Assembly (NCBI GenBank): GCA_016792625.1
Contig: JAEUKK010000050.1
Coordinates: 1 to 64,000 of the forward strand
Source: Deltaproteobacteria bacterium
GTDB taxonomy: Bacteria; Myxococcota_A; UBA796; UBA2385
Direction of reading: 5' to 3'
DNA: 64,000 nt
Below the pieces are notes generated by a model, which saw only the letters and a program-made list of their open reading frames with translations, made no database searches and was not told where the DNA came from. Positions 24,116 through 33,001 of the stretch are shown piece by piece. Positions within the stretch are counted from its first letter, which is position 1. Each line of letters opens with the position of its first letter. Made by a program: the position numbers and the translations under genes.

Positions 24116-25395
24116 GCCGCCAACTCTCGTCACCTCCCATCGACAAGGCCCTCGCAGCCCACATCCTCGCGCGCATGGGCGAGGTGGGTCAGCCCCCCGA
24201 GCGGGGCATCGACCTGGTCAACGTCGGCAACAATGGTGTGCTCGACGTGCTCGACGAGGAGTACCTGCGGCCGATCGCCGAAGAGGGCCGCGGCAGCAGC
24301 TTCAAGCTGGTCCAGGCCCACTATGGTGGCGGAAAGACCCACTTCTTGCACTGCGTGCGGGAGCGGGCCTGGCGCCGCGGCCTCGCCACGGCGCTGGTCG
24401 GCCTCTCCCCCGAGGAGTGCCCGCTCGACGACCCCCTGCGGGTCTGGCTGGCCCTCGGCCGGGCGCTGAGCCTCGCGCCGGTCGGCGCCGCCGCCCCGGT
24501 GCGTGGCCTCGATCAGGCGCTGCGGGCGCGGATCTTCGCCCTGGCTGAGGCCGAGGGTGAGGCCGCCGCACGGGCCCGGCTGCGGGCGTTGGCCCGCGCG
24601 CCGTCCGAGGCCCCCGCCCTGCGCGCCGCCTTGGTCGCCCTCGGGGACGCCGTGTTGGACGGTGATCTGAGCAAAGAAGAGCGCGCGGCCGCCTGGCTGC
24701 GCGGCGAAGAGCTGAGCGCGGCCGAGCTCCGCGCCCTCGGCCTGCGCGAGCTGCCCAGCCGGGCGGCGGCGCCGCGCTACCTGCGCGCCCTCTGCCAGGC
24801 CCTCCCCGCGCTGGGCGTGCCCGGCCTGCTCCTCGGTTTTGACGAGCTGGACCGCAACCTCAGCCTGACCGAGCGGCGCCGGGCGGCGGTGGCCGATCAG
24901 CTCCGCCAGCTGGTCGATCTGTGCGGGCAAGAGCTGGTTCCCGGCCTGCTGGTCATCCACGCCGCGCCGCCCGAGTTTCTGCGCCTGGTGGTGCAGGAGT
25001 ACCCGGCCTTGCAGCAGCGCCTTGAGGCGCCCCGCCCGCTGGGCGCCCGCAGCCCCCAGTCGCCGCTCATTGACCTCGAGCGCCTCGACCTGACCCCCAA
25101 AGAGCTGCTCGTGCAGATCGGCCTGCGCCTGTTGCGGGTCTTTTGCGCGGCCCGGGATGTCCGGCTCGACCCCGCCCTCCAAGAAGAGAACCTGCGCGCC
25201 CTCGCCGATGAGCTGCTGGCGGGCAGCTTTGAGCTGGCCCACCGACGCGCCTTCGTCAAAGCGGCCATCGACCTGTTCTTTGGTCAGGTCGAGCGTGAGC
25301 AGCTGGTCGACCCCGACGGCATCCGCCGGCTCGGCGGCGAGGGCGGGCGCCTGGTGCTGCTGCCGGGCGCCCCCGATCCTTTCGAGCGGCTCTGA
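24112..25395 (+). CDS. BREX-type (DUF2791/BrxD-like) P-loop ATPase
   Basis: The 427-residue protein has an N-terminal part ending in the nucleotide-binding AHYGGGKTHFLH (K75, T76). This YGxGKTHFL form of the Walker A is typical of BrxC/BrxD-like DUF2791 ATPases. Walker B is GLLLGFDELDRN (D244, E245), followed by LLVIHAAPPEFLR as a sensor-1-like strand and a C-terminal helical lid with RAFVKAAIDLF. ATG 24112 overlaps the stop of the orphan gene; GTG of a second ATPase starts 2 bp after its stop. BrxD-type proteins belong to phage-resistance systems, but no BrxA, BrxB, BrxX, PglZ or BrxL gene is present, so this is a stripped-down or different system. Confidence 0.85.
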   Translation: MSRQLSSPPIDKALAAHILARMGEVGQPPERGIDLVNVGNNGVLDVLDEEYLRPIAEEGRGSSFKLVQAHYGGGKTHFLHCVRERAWRRGLATALVGLSPEECPLDDPLRVWLALGRALSLAPVGAAAPVRGLDQALRARIFALAEAEGEAAARARLRALARAPSEAPALRAALVALGDAVLDGDLSKEERAAAWLRGEELSAAELRALGLRELPSRAAAPRYLRALCQALPALGVPGLLLGFDELDRNLSLTERRRAAVADQLRQLVDLCGQELVPGLLVIHAAPPEFLRLVVQEYPALQQRLEAPRPLGARSPQSPLIDLERLDLTPKELLVQIGLRLLRVFCAARDVRLDPALQEENLRALADELLAGSFELAHRRAFVKAAIDLFFGQVEREQLVDPDGIRRLGGEGGRLVLLPGAPDPFERL

Positions 25396-25397
25396 TC

Positions 25398-26831
25398 GTG
25401 GGCCCGGGGCAGCGCCTGGTCCACCCGGCGCACGGGCCGGGCGTGGTGCTGCGGGTGCTCGACGGCGGCGCCCGCCTCTTGGTCGCCTTCCCCTCGCGGA
25501 ACAACGTGCCCTGGCTTGTCCGCGCGGCTGAGCTGCCCGAGGCTGGGCCCGCAGCGACGCCCGCGGCCGCCGCCGAGGCGCTGAGCCCGGCCGACGCCCG
25601 GGCCGCGCTCGAGGCCCTGCGGCTCGGCGTGGTGCCACGGGTGGGCCTGGGCGCGCTCACCGTGGGGCGCGAGGCGGAGCGGGCCCGGATCGGCGGCCTG
25701 CTCGAGGCCGGTCGCGGCGCGCTCGCGGTCATCGGCCCCTATGGCGCCGGCAAGAGCCAGCTGCTCGAGATCGCCCGCGCTGACGCGATCGCGCGCGGCT
25801 GGGCCGTGGCCGGCCTCAGTTTTGACGCCATCGAGCGCCCGCCGACCCACCCGCTGCGCCTCTATGCTGCGCTGATGGCCGATCTGCGCGTGCCCGGGAG
25901 CGCCCAGCCGGGCCTGCTCCCGCTGCTGCGCCAGCTCGGCCCGCGCCCCGCGCTGCTCGGCGGCCCGCTGACCCACCGCTGGCTGAGCGCGGCGCTCTGG
26001 GCCAGCTGCCGGGCCGAGGGCTCCCTCCCCGAGGCGGCGCCGGCCCGTGGCCTGGCGGGCGAAGAGGGCGCGCTCTCCGCCGACCTCATCGACTTCGTCG
26101 AGGCGCGCAGCCACCACGACCCCGGCGCGCTGGCCGCCCGCCTGCACCGCGCCGGCTACCGCGGCCCCCGCCCGCTGGGCCTGCCCGACTACCGCACCTT
26201 CGGGCAGATCATGGCCCACCTGCTCTCGGGCCTCGCCGCCTGGTGCGCCGCGGCCGGGCACCAGGGCCTGCTGTTGCTGCTCGACGAGGCCGAGTCGGCG
26301 GCCCGCCTGCCCCCGCTGGCCCGGGCCTTCGCCGCCGACGTGCTGCGGTACCTCGCCCTGGCCGCGCTCCCCGCCGAGGCGCTGCCCTTTTCGGCCGAGG
26401 GGCTCCGCGCGGGCGGCCATCCGGCGCACCAAGCGGTGCCCGCCTGCGCTTTTCCCGGCCCCCCGCTGGCCCTGATCGCGGCGAGCACGCCTGATCCTGG
26501 CGTCGAAGATGCTCTGGCACACGCTATTCCCGAAGATATGTGGCTGCGGCTGCCGCTGCTCGGGCCCAAGCACCTCCCGGCCTTGGCCGCGCGGGTCGGG
26601 GCCCTGGCCGCGGCGGCCCGCCCGGGGCCACCGCCGCCCGCTGGGCTCGAACCGGCGCTGACCCAAGCCGTGCTGCGCGCCTATGCGGCAGGTCAGGTGC
26701 AGACCCCCCGCGAGGCCGCGCGGCTCTTGGTCGAGGCTTGGGATCTGTGGCGCTGGCGGCCTGCGCTGCTGCCGCGGGCGCTGGGCTTGCCGCCGGGGGC
26801 GCTGGACGCCGATCCGGTGACGCCGACCTGA
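25398..26831 (+). CDS. Second BREX-type ATPase with an N-terminal CarD/SH3-like domain
   Basis: This 477-residue protein begins with about 45 residues of beta-barrel character (GQRLVHPAHGPGVVLRVLDGGARLLVAFPSR), like the CarD/TRCF RNA-polymerase-interacting fold. A linker leads to the ATPase: LTVGREAER, Walker A IGPYGAGKSQLLE (K119, S120), TFGQIMAHLLSGLAAW, Walker B LLLLLDEAES (D296, E297), and ALIAASTPD as sensor 1. A C-terminal helical lid ends QTPREAARLLVEAWDLWRW. It is a paralogue-type partner of the upstream ATPase, separated by 2 bp. Two ATPases in one operon suggest a hetero-oligomeric ring or loader. The CarD-like front end hints at contact with transcription or DNA repair machinery. 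Confidence 0.82.
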   Translation: MGPGQRLVHPAHGPGVVLRVLDGGARLLVAFPSRNNVPWLVRAAELPEAGPAATPAAAAEALSPADARAALEALRLGVVPRVGLGALTVGREAERARIGGLLEAGRGALAVIGPYGAGKSQLLEIARADAIARGWAVAGLSFDAIERPPTHPLRLYAALMADLRVPGSAQPGLLPLLRQLGPRPALLGGPLTHRWLSAALWASCRAEGSLPEAAPARGLAGEEGALSADLIDFVEARSHHDPGALAARLHRAGYRGPRPLGLPDYRTFGQIMAHLLSGLAAWCAAAGHQGLLLLLDEAESAARLPPLARAFAADVLRYLALAALPAEALPFSAEGLRAGGHPAHQAVPACAFPGPPLALIAASTPDPGVEDALAHAIPEDMWLRLPLLGPKHLPALAARVGALAAAARPGPPPPAGLEPALTQAVLRAYAAGQVQTPREAARLLVEAWDLWRWRPALLPRALGLPPGALDADPVTPT

Positions 26832-26895
26832 AGGCGCGGCTGTTCAGGTGCCTCCGGTGCCTCGCCTCGGGCAGACTGGGGCGCCTGAGGTCGAC

Positions 26896-28554
26896 GTGCG
26901 CCCGCTCCCTTTTCTGACTCGGCTCCTCTCGCTGCTGCTGCTGGCCGTGCTGGGCGCTGTTGCAGGCTGCGGTTGGGTGTCCAAGGCCGATCTCGACGCG
27001 CGGCTCGATCTCGACGGCGACGGCGTGCCGCGGCCCGATGACTGCGATGACGACGACCCCTCGATCCAGGTGCCGCGCTTCTACGTTGACGCCGACGCCG
27101 ACAGCTTCGGCGACGCGGCCGCTGACCTGGTGCCGGCCTGCGCGCTGCGCATCGGCCTCGCCGAGGTGGGCGGCGACTGCGATGACGCCGACGACGAGGC
27201 CCGCCCGGGCGCCGACGAGCTCTGCAACGGCCGCGACGACGACTGCGACGGCGAGCTCGACGAGGGCGCGGTCGACGAGCTGACCATCGCGCTCGACGCG
27301 GACGGCGACGGCTATGGCGACCCCGAGACCTCGCTGCGGTCCTGCACGCTCCTGCCCGGCTTCGTCGCGAACGCCGATGACTGCGATGATCGCGACGCCG
27401 AGGTCGGCGGGGTGCGCCGCTGGTTCGAAGATGACGACGGCGACGGCTACGGCCGGCCGGGCAGCCTCGCCTCGACCGACTCCTGCGTGGCGCCCCCGGG
27501 GCGCAGCAGCCGGGGCGGTGACTGCGATGACACCGATCCTGACGTCAACCCCGGCGAGACCGAGCGCTGCGACGGGCTCGACATCGACGAGGACTGCGAC
27601 GGCTTGGTCGAAGATGATGACCCCGACGTCAGCGGGCTGCTCACCTACTACCTCGATGAAGATCTCGACGGGCTCGGTGATCCACGCAACTCCCGCCTCG
27701 CGTGTGACCCCGACCTGCACACGGTCGACAACGCCGACGACTGCGACGACGGCAACCCCTTCGTCGGCGACGACCCCTGCCCCTGGGTCGACGTGGCGGC
27801 GGGCGGCCAGGCGAGCTGCGCGCTGCGGGCCGACGCGCGGGTGCGCTGCTGGGGCACCGGCTTGGTGGTCGATCTCGCCCCGCCCGAGCTGCGCTTCTCT
27901 TCGGTCTCGGTCGGTGACGATCACGCCTGCGGCGTCACCCTCGACGGCCTGGTGCGCTGCTGGGGTGACACCAGCGGCCGCGCCCCGACCGTCTCGGTCC
28001 CCGCCTCGGGCGTCGACGTCGAGGCCGACCGCACCTGCACCACCGGGCCGACCCCGTCCGGCGCGCTGAGCTGCTGGGCCGACGGCGAGGAGCACCAGCT
28101 GCGCCTGTCGAGCGGCCCGCTGGCCACCCCCGCCGCCGGGCATGACCACGGCTGCGCCCTCGCCGAAGAGGGCCTGCGCTGCGCCGGCGACTGCGACGGC
28201 GAGCACTGCGCCCCCCGCGACGGCAGCTTCGCGGTGCTCGCCGCCGGTGACCGGTTCACCTGCGCGCTCACCCAAGAGGCGGGCCTGCGCTGCTGGGGTG
28301 AGGTCGACCCGAGCCTCAACGGCGCCGCCGAGGCGGTGGCCATCTCCGCCTATGGCCGCCAGCTCTGCATGCTCGACGCCAGCGGCGACGCGTCTTGCCG
28401 CTCCGCCGACGATGGGCTCGAGCTCGCCACCCTGACCGGCGGGTGGGTCGCCCTGGCCGCGGGGCGCTCCCACGGCTGCGGGCTCACGGCGCTGGGCACG
28501 CTGTCTTGCTGGGGCAGCGACGCCCAGGGCGCGGCCAGCCCGCCCTTGCGCTGA
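26896..28554 (+). CDS. Lipoprotein with metal-binding DxDxD repeats and RCC1 repeats
   Basis: This 552-residue protein has a lipobox VAGC (Cys25). Residues 30-300 carry several putative metal-binding motifs of the form DGDGV...DDCDDDDP, CNGRDDDCDGELDEG and CDGLDIDEDCDGLVEDDDP, probably calcium-binding. Residues 310-550 hold about five RCC1-type propeller repeats (CALRADARVRCWGTG, HACGVTLDGLVRCWGD, CGLTALGTLSCWGS). The combination is common in Myxococcota surface proteins. GTG 26896 was chosen because GAGG lies 5 nt upstream and it gives a clean signal peptide; GTG 26848 is an alternative. It follows the second ATPase by 64 bp on the same strand, so co-transcription is possible. Confidence 0.85.
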   Translation: MRPLPFLTRLLSLLLLAVLGAVAGCGWVSKADLDARLDLDGDGVPRPDDCDDDDPSIQVPRFYVDADADSFGDAAADLVPACALRIGLAEVGGDCDDADDEARPGADELCNGRDDDCDGELDEGAVDELTIALDADGDGYGDPETSLRSCTLLPGFVANADDCDDRDAEVGGVRRWFEDDDGDGYGRPGSLASTDSCVAPPGRSSRGGDCDDTDPDVNPGETERCDGLDIDEDCDGLVEDDDPDVSGLLTYYLDEDLDGLGDPRNSRLACDPDLHTVDNADDCDDGNPFVGDDPCPWVDVAAGGQASCALRADARVRCWGTGLVVDLAPPELRFSSVSVGDDHACGVTLDGLVRCWGDTSGRAPTVSVPASGVDVEADRTCTTGPTPSGALSCWADGEEHQLRLSSGPLATPAAGHDHGCALAEEGLRCAGDCDGEHCAPRDGSFAVLAAGDRFTCALTQEAGLRCWGEVDPSLNGAAEAVAISAYGRQLCMLDASGDASCRSADDGLELATLTGGWVALAAGRSHGCGLTALGTLSCWGSDAQGAASPPLR

Positions 28555-28569
28555 GCGTCCGCTGGGCGC

Positions 28570-29406
28570 TCACCAGAGCCAGACGAGCGCGCCGCCCAGG
28601 CCGGCGGTGATCGCCGCCGCGCTGTAGGCGCCGGTCATCAGCGCGTTGTTGCGCACCCGCAGCGCGCGCAGGTCCTGGTCGTCGACCGGCTCGGCGAGGT
28701 CCGAGAACTGGGCCTCGGTGACCAAGCCGCCCGCCCACAGCCCACCGGCGGCGAGGCCGCTGACCCCCGCCGAGATCCCGAGCACGAGGCGGCGCCGCTT
28801 GCGCTGGGCGAGCTCGAGGGGGAGCGGCCCAAAGGCTGGGGTCGGCTCGGTCGGCATGACGAAAACAGTGCGCTCAAGGCTGCCTTCGGGCCCGAAGGTC
28901 TGGATGATCGCCGAGAGCCCCACGGCCCGCAGGCCGTTGTCGGCGCCGTCGACCGCGGCCATGCCGCCGATCGGGGGGATGACCGGCTCGAGCGCGCGGC
29001 CGGCCTCGGGGTCCTCGACCGCGGCCTCGTAGAGCTGGGTCAGGGGGTGGCCGGCGGGGGCGACCGCGGCGGGGATGAGGTGGCCCGGGTCGAGGCGGCG
29101 GGCGGCGTGAAACTCGGCCCGCACCTGCTTCTCGTCGCCTTGTGTAAAGGCGGCCATCGCCATCATCCGGTGGAATTCGGCGGCCACCGGGGGCGTGACC
29201 CGCTCTTGAAGGCAGGGCAGGCCGTCGAGGGCCTCCTGCCGGGCGCGGGTCAGGCCGGGCAGATCCATGGCCGCGAAGGCCCGCTCTCCGGCGCGGGCGT
29301 GCGCCTCAAAGTCATCGAGCAGGGTCGGGCCCGGGCAAGGGGCGGCCTCGGCCTGCCCAGAGAGCAGCACAAGCAGGGTCAGGGGGAGGGTCAGCGCGGC
29401 GAGCAC
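28570..29406 (-). CDS. Exported protein with C-terminal membrane hairpin, kinase partner
   Basis: The 278-residue product has a signal peptide (MLAALTLPLTLLVLLSGQAEA), then a helical periplasmic domain (HRMMAMAAFTQGDEKQVRAEFHAARRLDPGHLIPAAVAP) resembling one or two TPR units. It ends with two membrane segments after a basic stretch (QRKRRRLVLGISAGVSGLAAGGLW and ALMTGAYSAAAITAGLGGALVWLW). Proteins of this layout occur next to PEGA-domain proteins in Myxococcota. The GTG start lies within the 3' end of the kinase gene (16-bp overlap), so the two are co-translated and probably work together at the membrane. Confidence 0.75.
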   Translation of the reverse strand: MLAALTLPLTLLVLLSGQAEAAPCPGPTLLDDFEAHARAGERAFAAMDLPGLTRARQEALDGLPCLQERVTPPVAAEFHRMMAMAAFTQGDEKQVRAEFHAARRLDPGHLIPAAVAPAGHPLTQLYEAAVEDPEAGRALEPVIPPIGGMAAVDGADNGLRAVGLSAIIQTFGPEGSLERTVFVMPTEPTPAFGPLPLELAQRKRRRLVLGISAGVSGLAAGGLWAGGLVTEAQFSDLAEPVDDQDLRALRVRNNALMTGAYSAAAITAGLGGALVWLW

Positions 29407-31064
29407 TTCTGAAAGCTCCGATCACAGCGCATGCGCAGGCGCTGCTGGGGACGGACCTCGACCTCGGCGACCACCACGCGCGGCTGCTCGGGGCCAAAGC
29501 TCGCCCGCACCGTGTACACGCCCGCGGGCACCTCGCCTGGGCTGTACACCCCGCCGCTGCGGTCCTCAAGCTCGGGATCGAGCACGGCGCCGTCAAAGCT
29601 GATGAAGCCGGTCGGGCGGATGGGGACAGGAGCGGGCATCGGATCGGGCGAGGGGAGGGGAGCAGGCGCGGGGACGGGCGCCGGCTCAGGCGGAGGGCGC
29701 CGGTCGGACGGCTCGGGCGGGTCGGGTGGAGAGGTGGGCGGCTCGACCGGGGGAGGCTCGCCCTCGGGCGGGCTGGTGGGGGCCTCGCCGGGCTCCTCGG
29801 ACGCGGGCCCGGGGACCTCGACGGGGTCGGTGGTCTCACCGCTGGTCGGGGGCGACACATCCGTGGTCGCCGGCGTGGCGGGGGCGCCTGGGCCGCTGGG
29901 CGCGGGCCGCGGACGGGGGCGCTTGGGCGCCGGCTCGGGCGCGACCGGGGCCACCTCGGTCCAGGTCTCGACCAGGGTGGAGCCAGCGACGCCGAGACCA
30001 ACGGCCAGCACGAGCAAGAGCCCGACCACCACCCAGGGGGGCCGCCCCGCCCGGGCAGGCGGAGGCGCGGGCCGGACCGGCGCAGGCGGCTCGACGGTCG
30101 CCGTCGGGCGGGGCGTGGGGTGGTGCTCGTCGTCCCCGTGCAGCAGGTCGACCATGGTGTCCGAGCCCAGCGGCGGCGTGTGCTCGTCGACCGGTGGGGG
30201 GCGGAGCGCGGGGCGCTGGGGCCGGGGAAGGGCGTCGCGGGGCGCGCCGGGCAAGACGGCGCTCAGCGCGGCGGCGAGCTGCTCGGCGCTGCCCGGGCGG
30301 TCGGCCGCGCGGTACCGCGTGCAGGCGCGCACCACCGCGGCCAGAGGCGGGCTGAGGCCATCGAGCAGGCCCGGCTCGAGATCGGCCGCGAAGAGGTCGG
30401 TCGGCGTCTTGCCCCGCACCAGCGCCCACAGGGTCGCGCCCAGCGCGTAGATGTCGCTGCTCGCGTCGACCCGGCTCGCGTCGACCCGCTGCTCGGGCGA
30501 CATGAAGCCGAAGGTGCCGAGCACGGCGCCGGTGCGGGTCAGGTCGGCCATGTCGAAGGTGTTGGCCACCTGCGCGATGCCGAAGTCGCTGAGCTTGGGC
30601 TCGCCGCGCTGGGTCAGCAGGATGTTCTGCGGCTTGATGTCGCGGTGCACGACCCCGGCGGCATGGGCGGCGCCGACCGCGTCGACGATGGGGATCATCA
30701 GGGCGATGGCCTCGTGCTCGGACAGGGGGCCCTGGGCCTCGACCCGCTGCCAGAGGGTGCCGCCGCGCAGCAGCTCCATCACGATGGCGATGCGGTCCTC
30801 GTTGATGAGGTCCTGCACGGCGACGATGCCCGGGTGGTGCAGGCGCGCGGTCGTCGAGGCCTCGGCGAGGAAGCGCTGCCGCACGCCCGCCCGGTCGGCC
30901 ACCGCCCCGTCGAGCAGCTTGACCGCCCGCTCGACGCCGAGGCGCTCGTCCCAGGCGCGCCAGACCACGGACATACCGCCCCGGCCGATGATCTCGGTCA
31001 GGCGGTAGCGTCCGCCGACGAGGGTCGCGTCGGCGGCGGGCGGCGGGGGAGGAGCGTGGGGCAC
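29391..31064 (-). CDS. Ser/Thr protein kinase with TM segment and PEGA-like C-terminus
   Basis: The 557-residue protein has an N-terminal Hanks-type kinase domain: glycine loop GRGGMSV (27-33), AVK (K49), HRDIKPQN (H140-D142) and DFG (160-162), all present, so it should be active. A Pro-rich juxtamembrane region leads to one membrane segment (WVVVGLLLVLAVGLGVAGS). A long Pro/Ser/Thr linker and a C-terminal PEGA-like beta domain follow (GFISFDGAVLDPE...GVYTVRASF). The kinase faces the cytoplasm and the PEGA-like end the periplasm. GTG 31064 was picked because it precedes the kinase fold closely; longer frames extend into noise. Its gene overlaps the exported partner downstream. Confidence 0.9.
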   Translation of the reverse strand: MPHAPPPPPAADATLVGGRYRLTEIIGRGGMSVVWRAWDERLGVERAVKLLDGAVADRAGVRQRFLAEASTTARLHHPGIVAVQDLINEDRIAIVMELLRGGTLWQRVEAQGPLSEHEAIALMIPIVDAVGAAHAAGVVHRDIKPQNILLTQRGEPKLSDFGIAQVANTFDMADLTRTGAVLGTFGFMSPEQRVDASRVDASSDIYALGATLWALVRGKTPTDLFAADLEPGLLDGLSPPLAAVVRACTRYRAADRPGSAEQLAAALSAVLPGAPRDALPRPQRPALRPPPVDEHTPPLGSDTMVDLLHGDDEHHPTPRPTATVEPPAPVRPAPPPARAGRPPWVVVGLLLVLAVGLGVAGSTLVETWTEVAPVAPEPAPKRPRPRPAPSGPGAPATPATTDVSPPTSGETTDPVEVPGPASEEPGEAPTSPPEGEPPPVEPPTSPPDPPEPSDRRPPPEPAPVPAPAPLPSPDPMPAPVPIRPTGFISFDGAVLDPELEDRSGGVYSPGEVPAGVYTVRASFGPEQPRVVVAEVEVRPQQRLRMRCDRSFQKCSPR

Positions 31065-31307
31065 AGGGACCTGCAGGCGGTGGAGGTTACCCCTCGGCGG
31101 CTGCTGCGCGGTCCGCCGCCCGGTCCCTCGCGGGGCTGGGCCGGCGGCGCGGTGCGCCGGGCCACCCGGGCCTGCGCGGGGATGCCCTCCCCGGCGCGCA
31201 GCTTGCGGGGCCTTGCGGTCGGGGGCGAGCGTGTGAAGGCCGGGTGTCGGCGCGGGCAGGGTCGCCTCGCGCTGAGGGGCGCTGGCGCGCCACAGAGGGA
31301 GCCGTCC

Positions 31308-31994
31308 ATGATGGGCATGTCGCGTCCGATCTTCCAGTTTCAGCTCGGGCGCTACCCGGTCCTGGTCGACATCACCGCGCCGCTGCTGTGGCTGCTCGTC
31401 GGCTCGAACATGAGCGCGTGGTTCGTGCCCGCCGGCACCAGCGCGCTCGACCCCACCGCGCTGGGGGCGATGTTGGTGGCCGGCGTGCTCATCACGGTCT
31501 CGGTGCTGGTGCACGAGCTCGGGCATGCCATCGTCGGCGAAAAGGTCGGCGCGCGCATTGATCACATCGCGCTGACCGGCATGGGCGGCTACTGCGCCTC
31601 GACCGACCGGGGCCTGAGCCCGGGGCGCCGGCTGCTCATGGTGCTGGCCGGGCCCGGCTTCGGGCTCCTGTTTGGGCTGATCTGGCTCGGCCTGCGCATC
31701 GGCCTGGGAGAGGTGCCTGAGGCCTTCGCCGGCGCGCTCAGCGTGTTGATCTTCGTCAACATCTTCTGGAGCTTGTTCAACCTGCTGCCCATGGCCCCCC
31801 TCGATGGCGGCTCGGCCCTGCGCTACTTGTTGGCCACGCGCCTGCCGATGGCCAAAGCCGTGCGGATCAGCGCGGTCATCGGCGTGGTCTGCGCGGCGCT
31901 GGTGGCGATGTGGGCGCTGAGCAGCGGCCAGACCTTCATCTTCGTGATGTCGATCTACAGCGGCTTTTTGAGCGTCCAGCCCCTGCGCCGCTAA
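31308..31994 (+). CDS. M50-family site-2 protease-like membrane metalloprotease
   Basis: This 228-residue protein has about six membrane segments. The zinc motif HELGH (H69, E70, H73) sits in the second or third segment. The second signature, NLLPMAPLDGGSALRYL, supplies the Asp ligand. Both are hallmarks of rhomboid-like site-2 proteases that cut transmembrane substrates; without a PDZ domain it belongs to the short SpoIVFB/YwhC-like group. ATG 31308 has GGGAG 7 nt upstream. It is divergent from the kinase gene across 243 bp, so both promoters should lie in that gap. Substrate unknown. Confidence 0.9.
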   Translation: MMGMSRPIFQFQLGRYPVLVDITAPLLWLLVGSNMSAWFVPAGTSALDPTALGAMLVAGVLITVSVLVHELGHAIVGEKVGARIDHIALTGMGGYCASTDRGLSPGRRLLMVLAGPGFGLLFGLIWLGLRIGLGEVPEAFAGALSVLIFVNIFWSLFNLLPMAPLDGGSALRYLLATRLPMAKAVRISAVIGVVCAALVAMWALSSGQTFIFVMSIYSGFLSVQPLRR

Positions 31995-32074
31995 GGCCGT
32001 CGACCGCGGCGCGGCCCTCGCCGCTGCGGCGCCCGGCGGCATACGGGGCGCCGCCTGCCCAGGAGCCCGCGCGA

Positions 32075-32539
32075 ATGTCCTCCATCCGTCGCCATGTGCA
32101 CATCGCCGCCCCCTCCCGCGCGGTCTGGAACGCCGTCACCACCGGCGAGGGCCTGTCCAGCTGGTGGGTCGACAGCGCGCGGGTCGACGGGCGCCAGGGC
32201 GGCCGCCTCGTCCTGCAGTGGACCGATGACGACGGCAAAGAGGTCGAGGCCTGGGGCATGTTCCACGAGCTGCGGCCCACCGCCCAGGCCGAGGTGCTCT
32301 TTGACCGGGTCGGCAGCTCGCCGCTGCGGGGCTGTCGGCTGGCCTTCCAGGTCGCCCGCGACGGCGCCGAGACCCGCCTCAGCGTGCTGTTGGCCGATGG
32401 CGAGGCGCTGAACGACCCGGCCCAACGCGAGGCCCTCGACGCGGGCTGGCGCCGCGACCTCAAGGCGCTCCAAGACCTGCTCGACGCGCCGGCGGCCGCG
32501 CCGAGCCCTGCTTCCCCCGCGGCCCCGCGCCGCTCCTGA
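32075..32539 (+). CDS. SRPBCC (AHSA1-like) domain protein
   Basis: The 154-residue protein follows the START/SRPBCC pattern of the AHSA1 group: IRRHVHIAAPSRAVWNAVTTGEGLSSWWVDSARVD at the N-terminus, then GGRLVLQWTDDDGKEVEAWGMFHELRP and a final helix DAGWRRDLKALQDLLDAP. Such folds bind hydrophobic ligands or assist other proteins; the natural ligand here cannot be told. A short Ala/Pro/Ser tail follows. ATG 32075 has AGGAG upstream; longer frames begin within the preceding intergenic noise. Confidence 0.85.
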   Translation: MSSIRRHVHIAAPSRAVWNAVTTGEGLSSWWVDSARVDGRQGGRLVLQWTDDDGKEVEAWGMFHELRPTAQAEVLFDRVGSSPLRGCRLAFQVARDGAETRLSVLLADGEALNDPAQREALDAGWRRDLKALQDLLDAPAAAPSPASPAAPRRS

Positions 32540-32550
32540 GGAGCCCCCCC

Positions 32551-32877
32551 ATGAGCACCCCTTTTGATCTCTCCGCGCTCGGCCCGATGGGCGGCCTGCT
32601 CGGCCCCATGGCCCAACAAATGGAGGCGATGAAAGCCCAAGCCGCCGCCCAAGAGGTCGAGGGCCAGGCCGGCGGCGGTCTCGTCAAGGTCACCGCGAAC
32701 GGCGGCCTCGAGATCGTAGCGGTGCACATCGATCCCAAGGTCGCGGGCGACACCGAGATGCTGCAAGACCTGCTCGTCGTGGCGACCAATGACGCGCTGG
32801 CCAAGGCCCAGGTGCTGACTGCCCAGGCCATGCAGGGCATGCTCGGCGGCCTCGGCATGCCCCCGGGCCTGTTCTAA
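32551..32877 (+). CDS. ybaB: YbaB/EbfC nucleoid-associated protein
   Basis: This 108-residue protein matches YbaB/EbfC in length and layout. A Met/Gln-rich N-terminal helix (MAQQMEAMKAQAAAQEVEG) is followed by VKVTANGGLEIVAVHIDPKVAG and a C-terminal helix (LLVVATNDALAKAQVLTAQAMQGMLGG). YbaB dimers bind DNA with little sequence preference. The gene usually lies next to dnaX and recR; here it sits 11 bp after an SRPBCC gene, so the classical context is lost. The start at 32551 has GAGGAG upstream. Confidence 0.85.
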   Translation: MSTPFDLSALGPMGGLLGPMAQQMEAMKAQAAAQEVEGQAGGGLVKVTANGGLEIVAVHIDPKVAGDTEMLQDLLVVATNDALAKAQVLTAQAMQGMLGGLGMPPGLF

Positions 32878-33001
32878 GCGCGGCTGCCTTGACACCGCCC
32901 CGGTCGTAGGGCCACGCTGCCTCGGGGGTGCGCGGCCCGTCTCCCGAGGGGGCGGTCCGGGCGGCCGACCACCGCGCGGCGCCCCCCGCGCTGGAGGTCT
33001 G

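Noticed and set aside
21858..28554. A complete BREX system
   Set aside because: Only BREX-type ATPases are present; PglZ, methyltransferase, BrxA, BrxB, BrxL and helicase genes are missing from both flanks.
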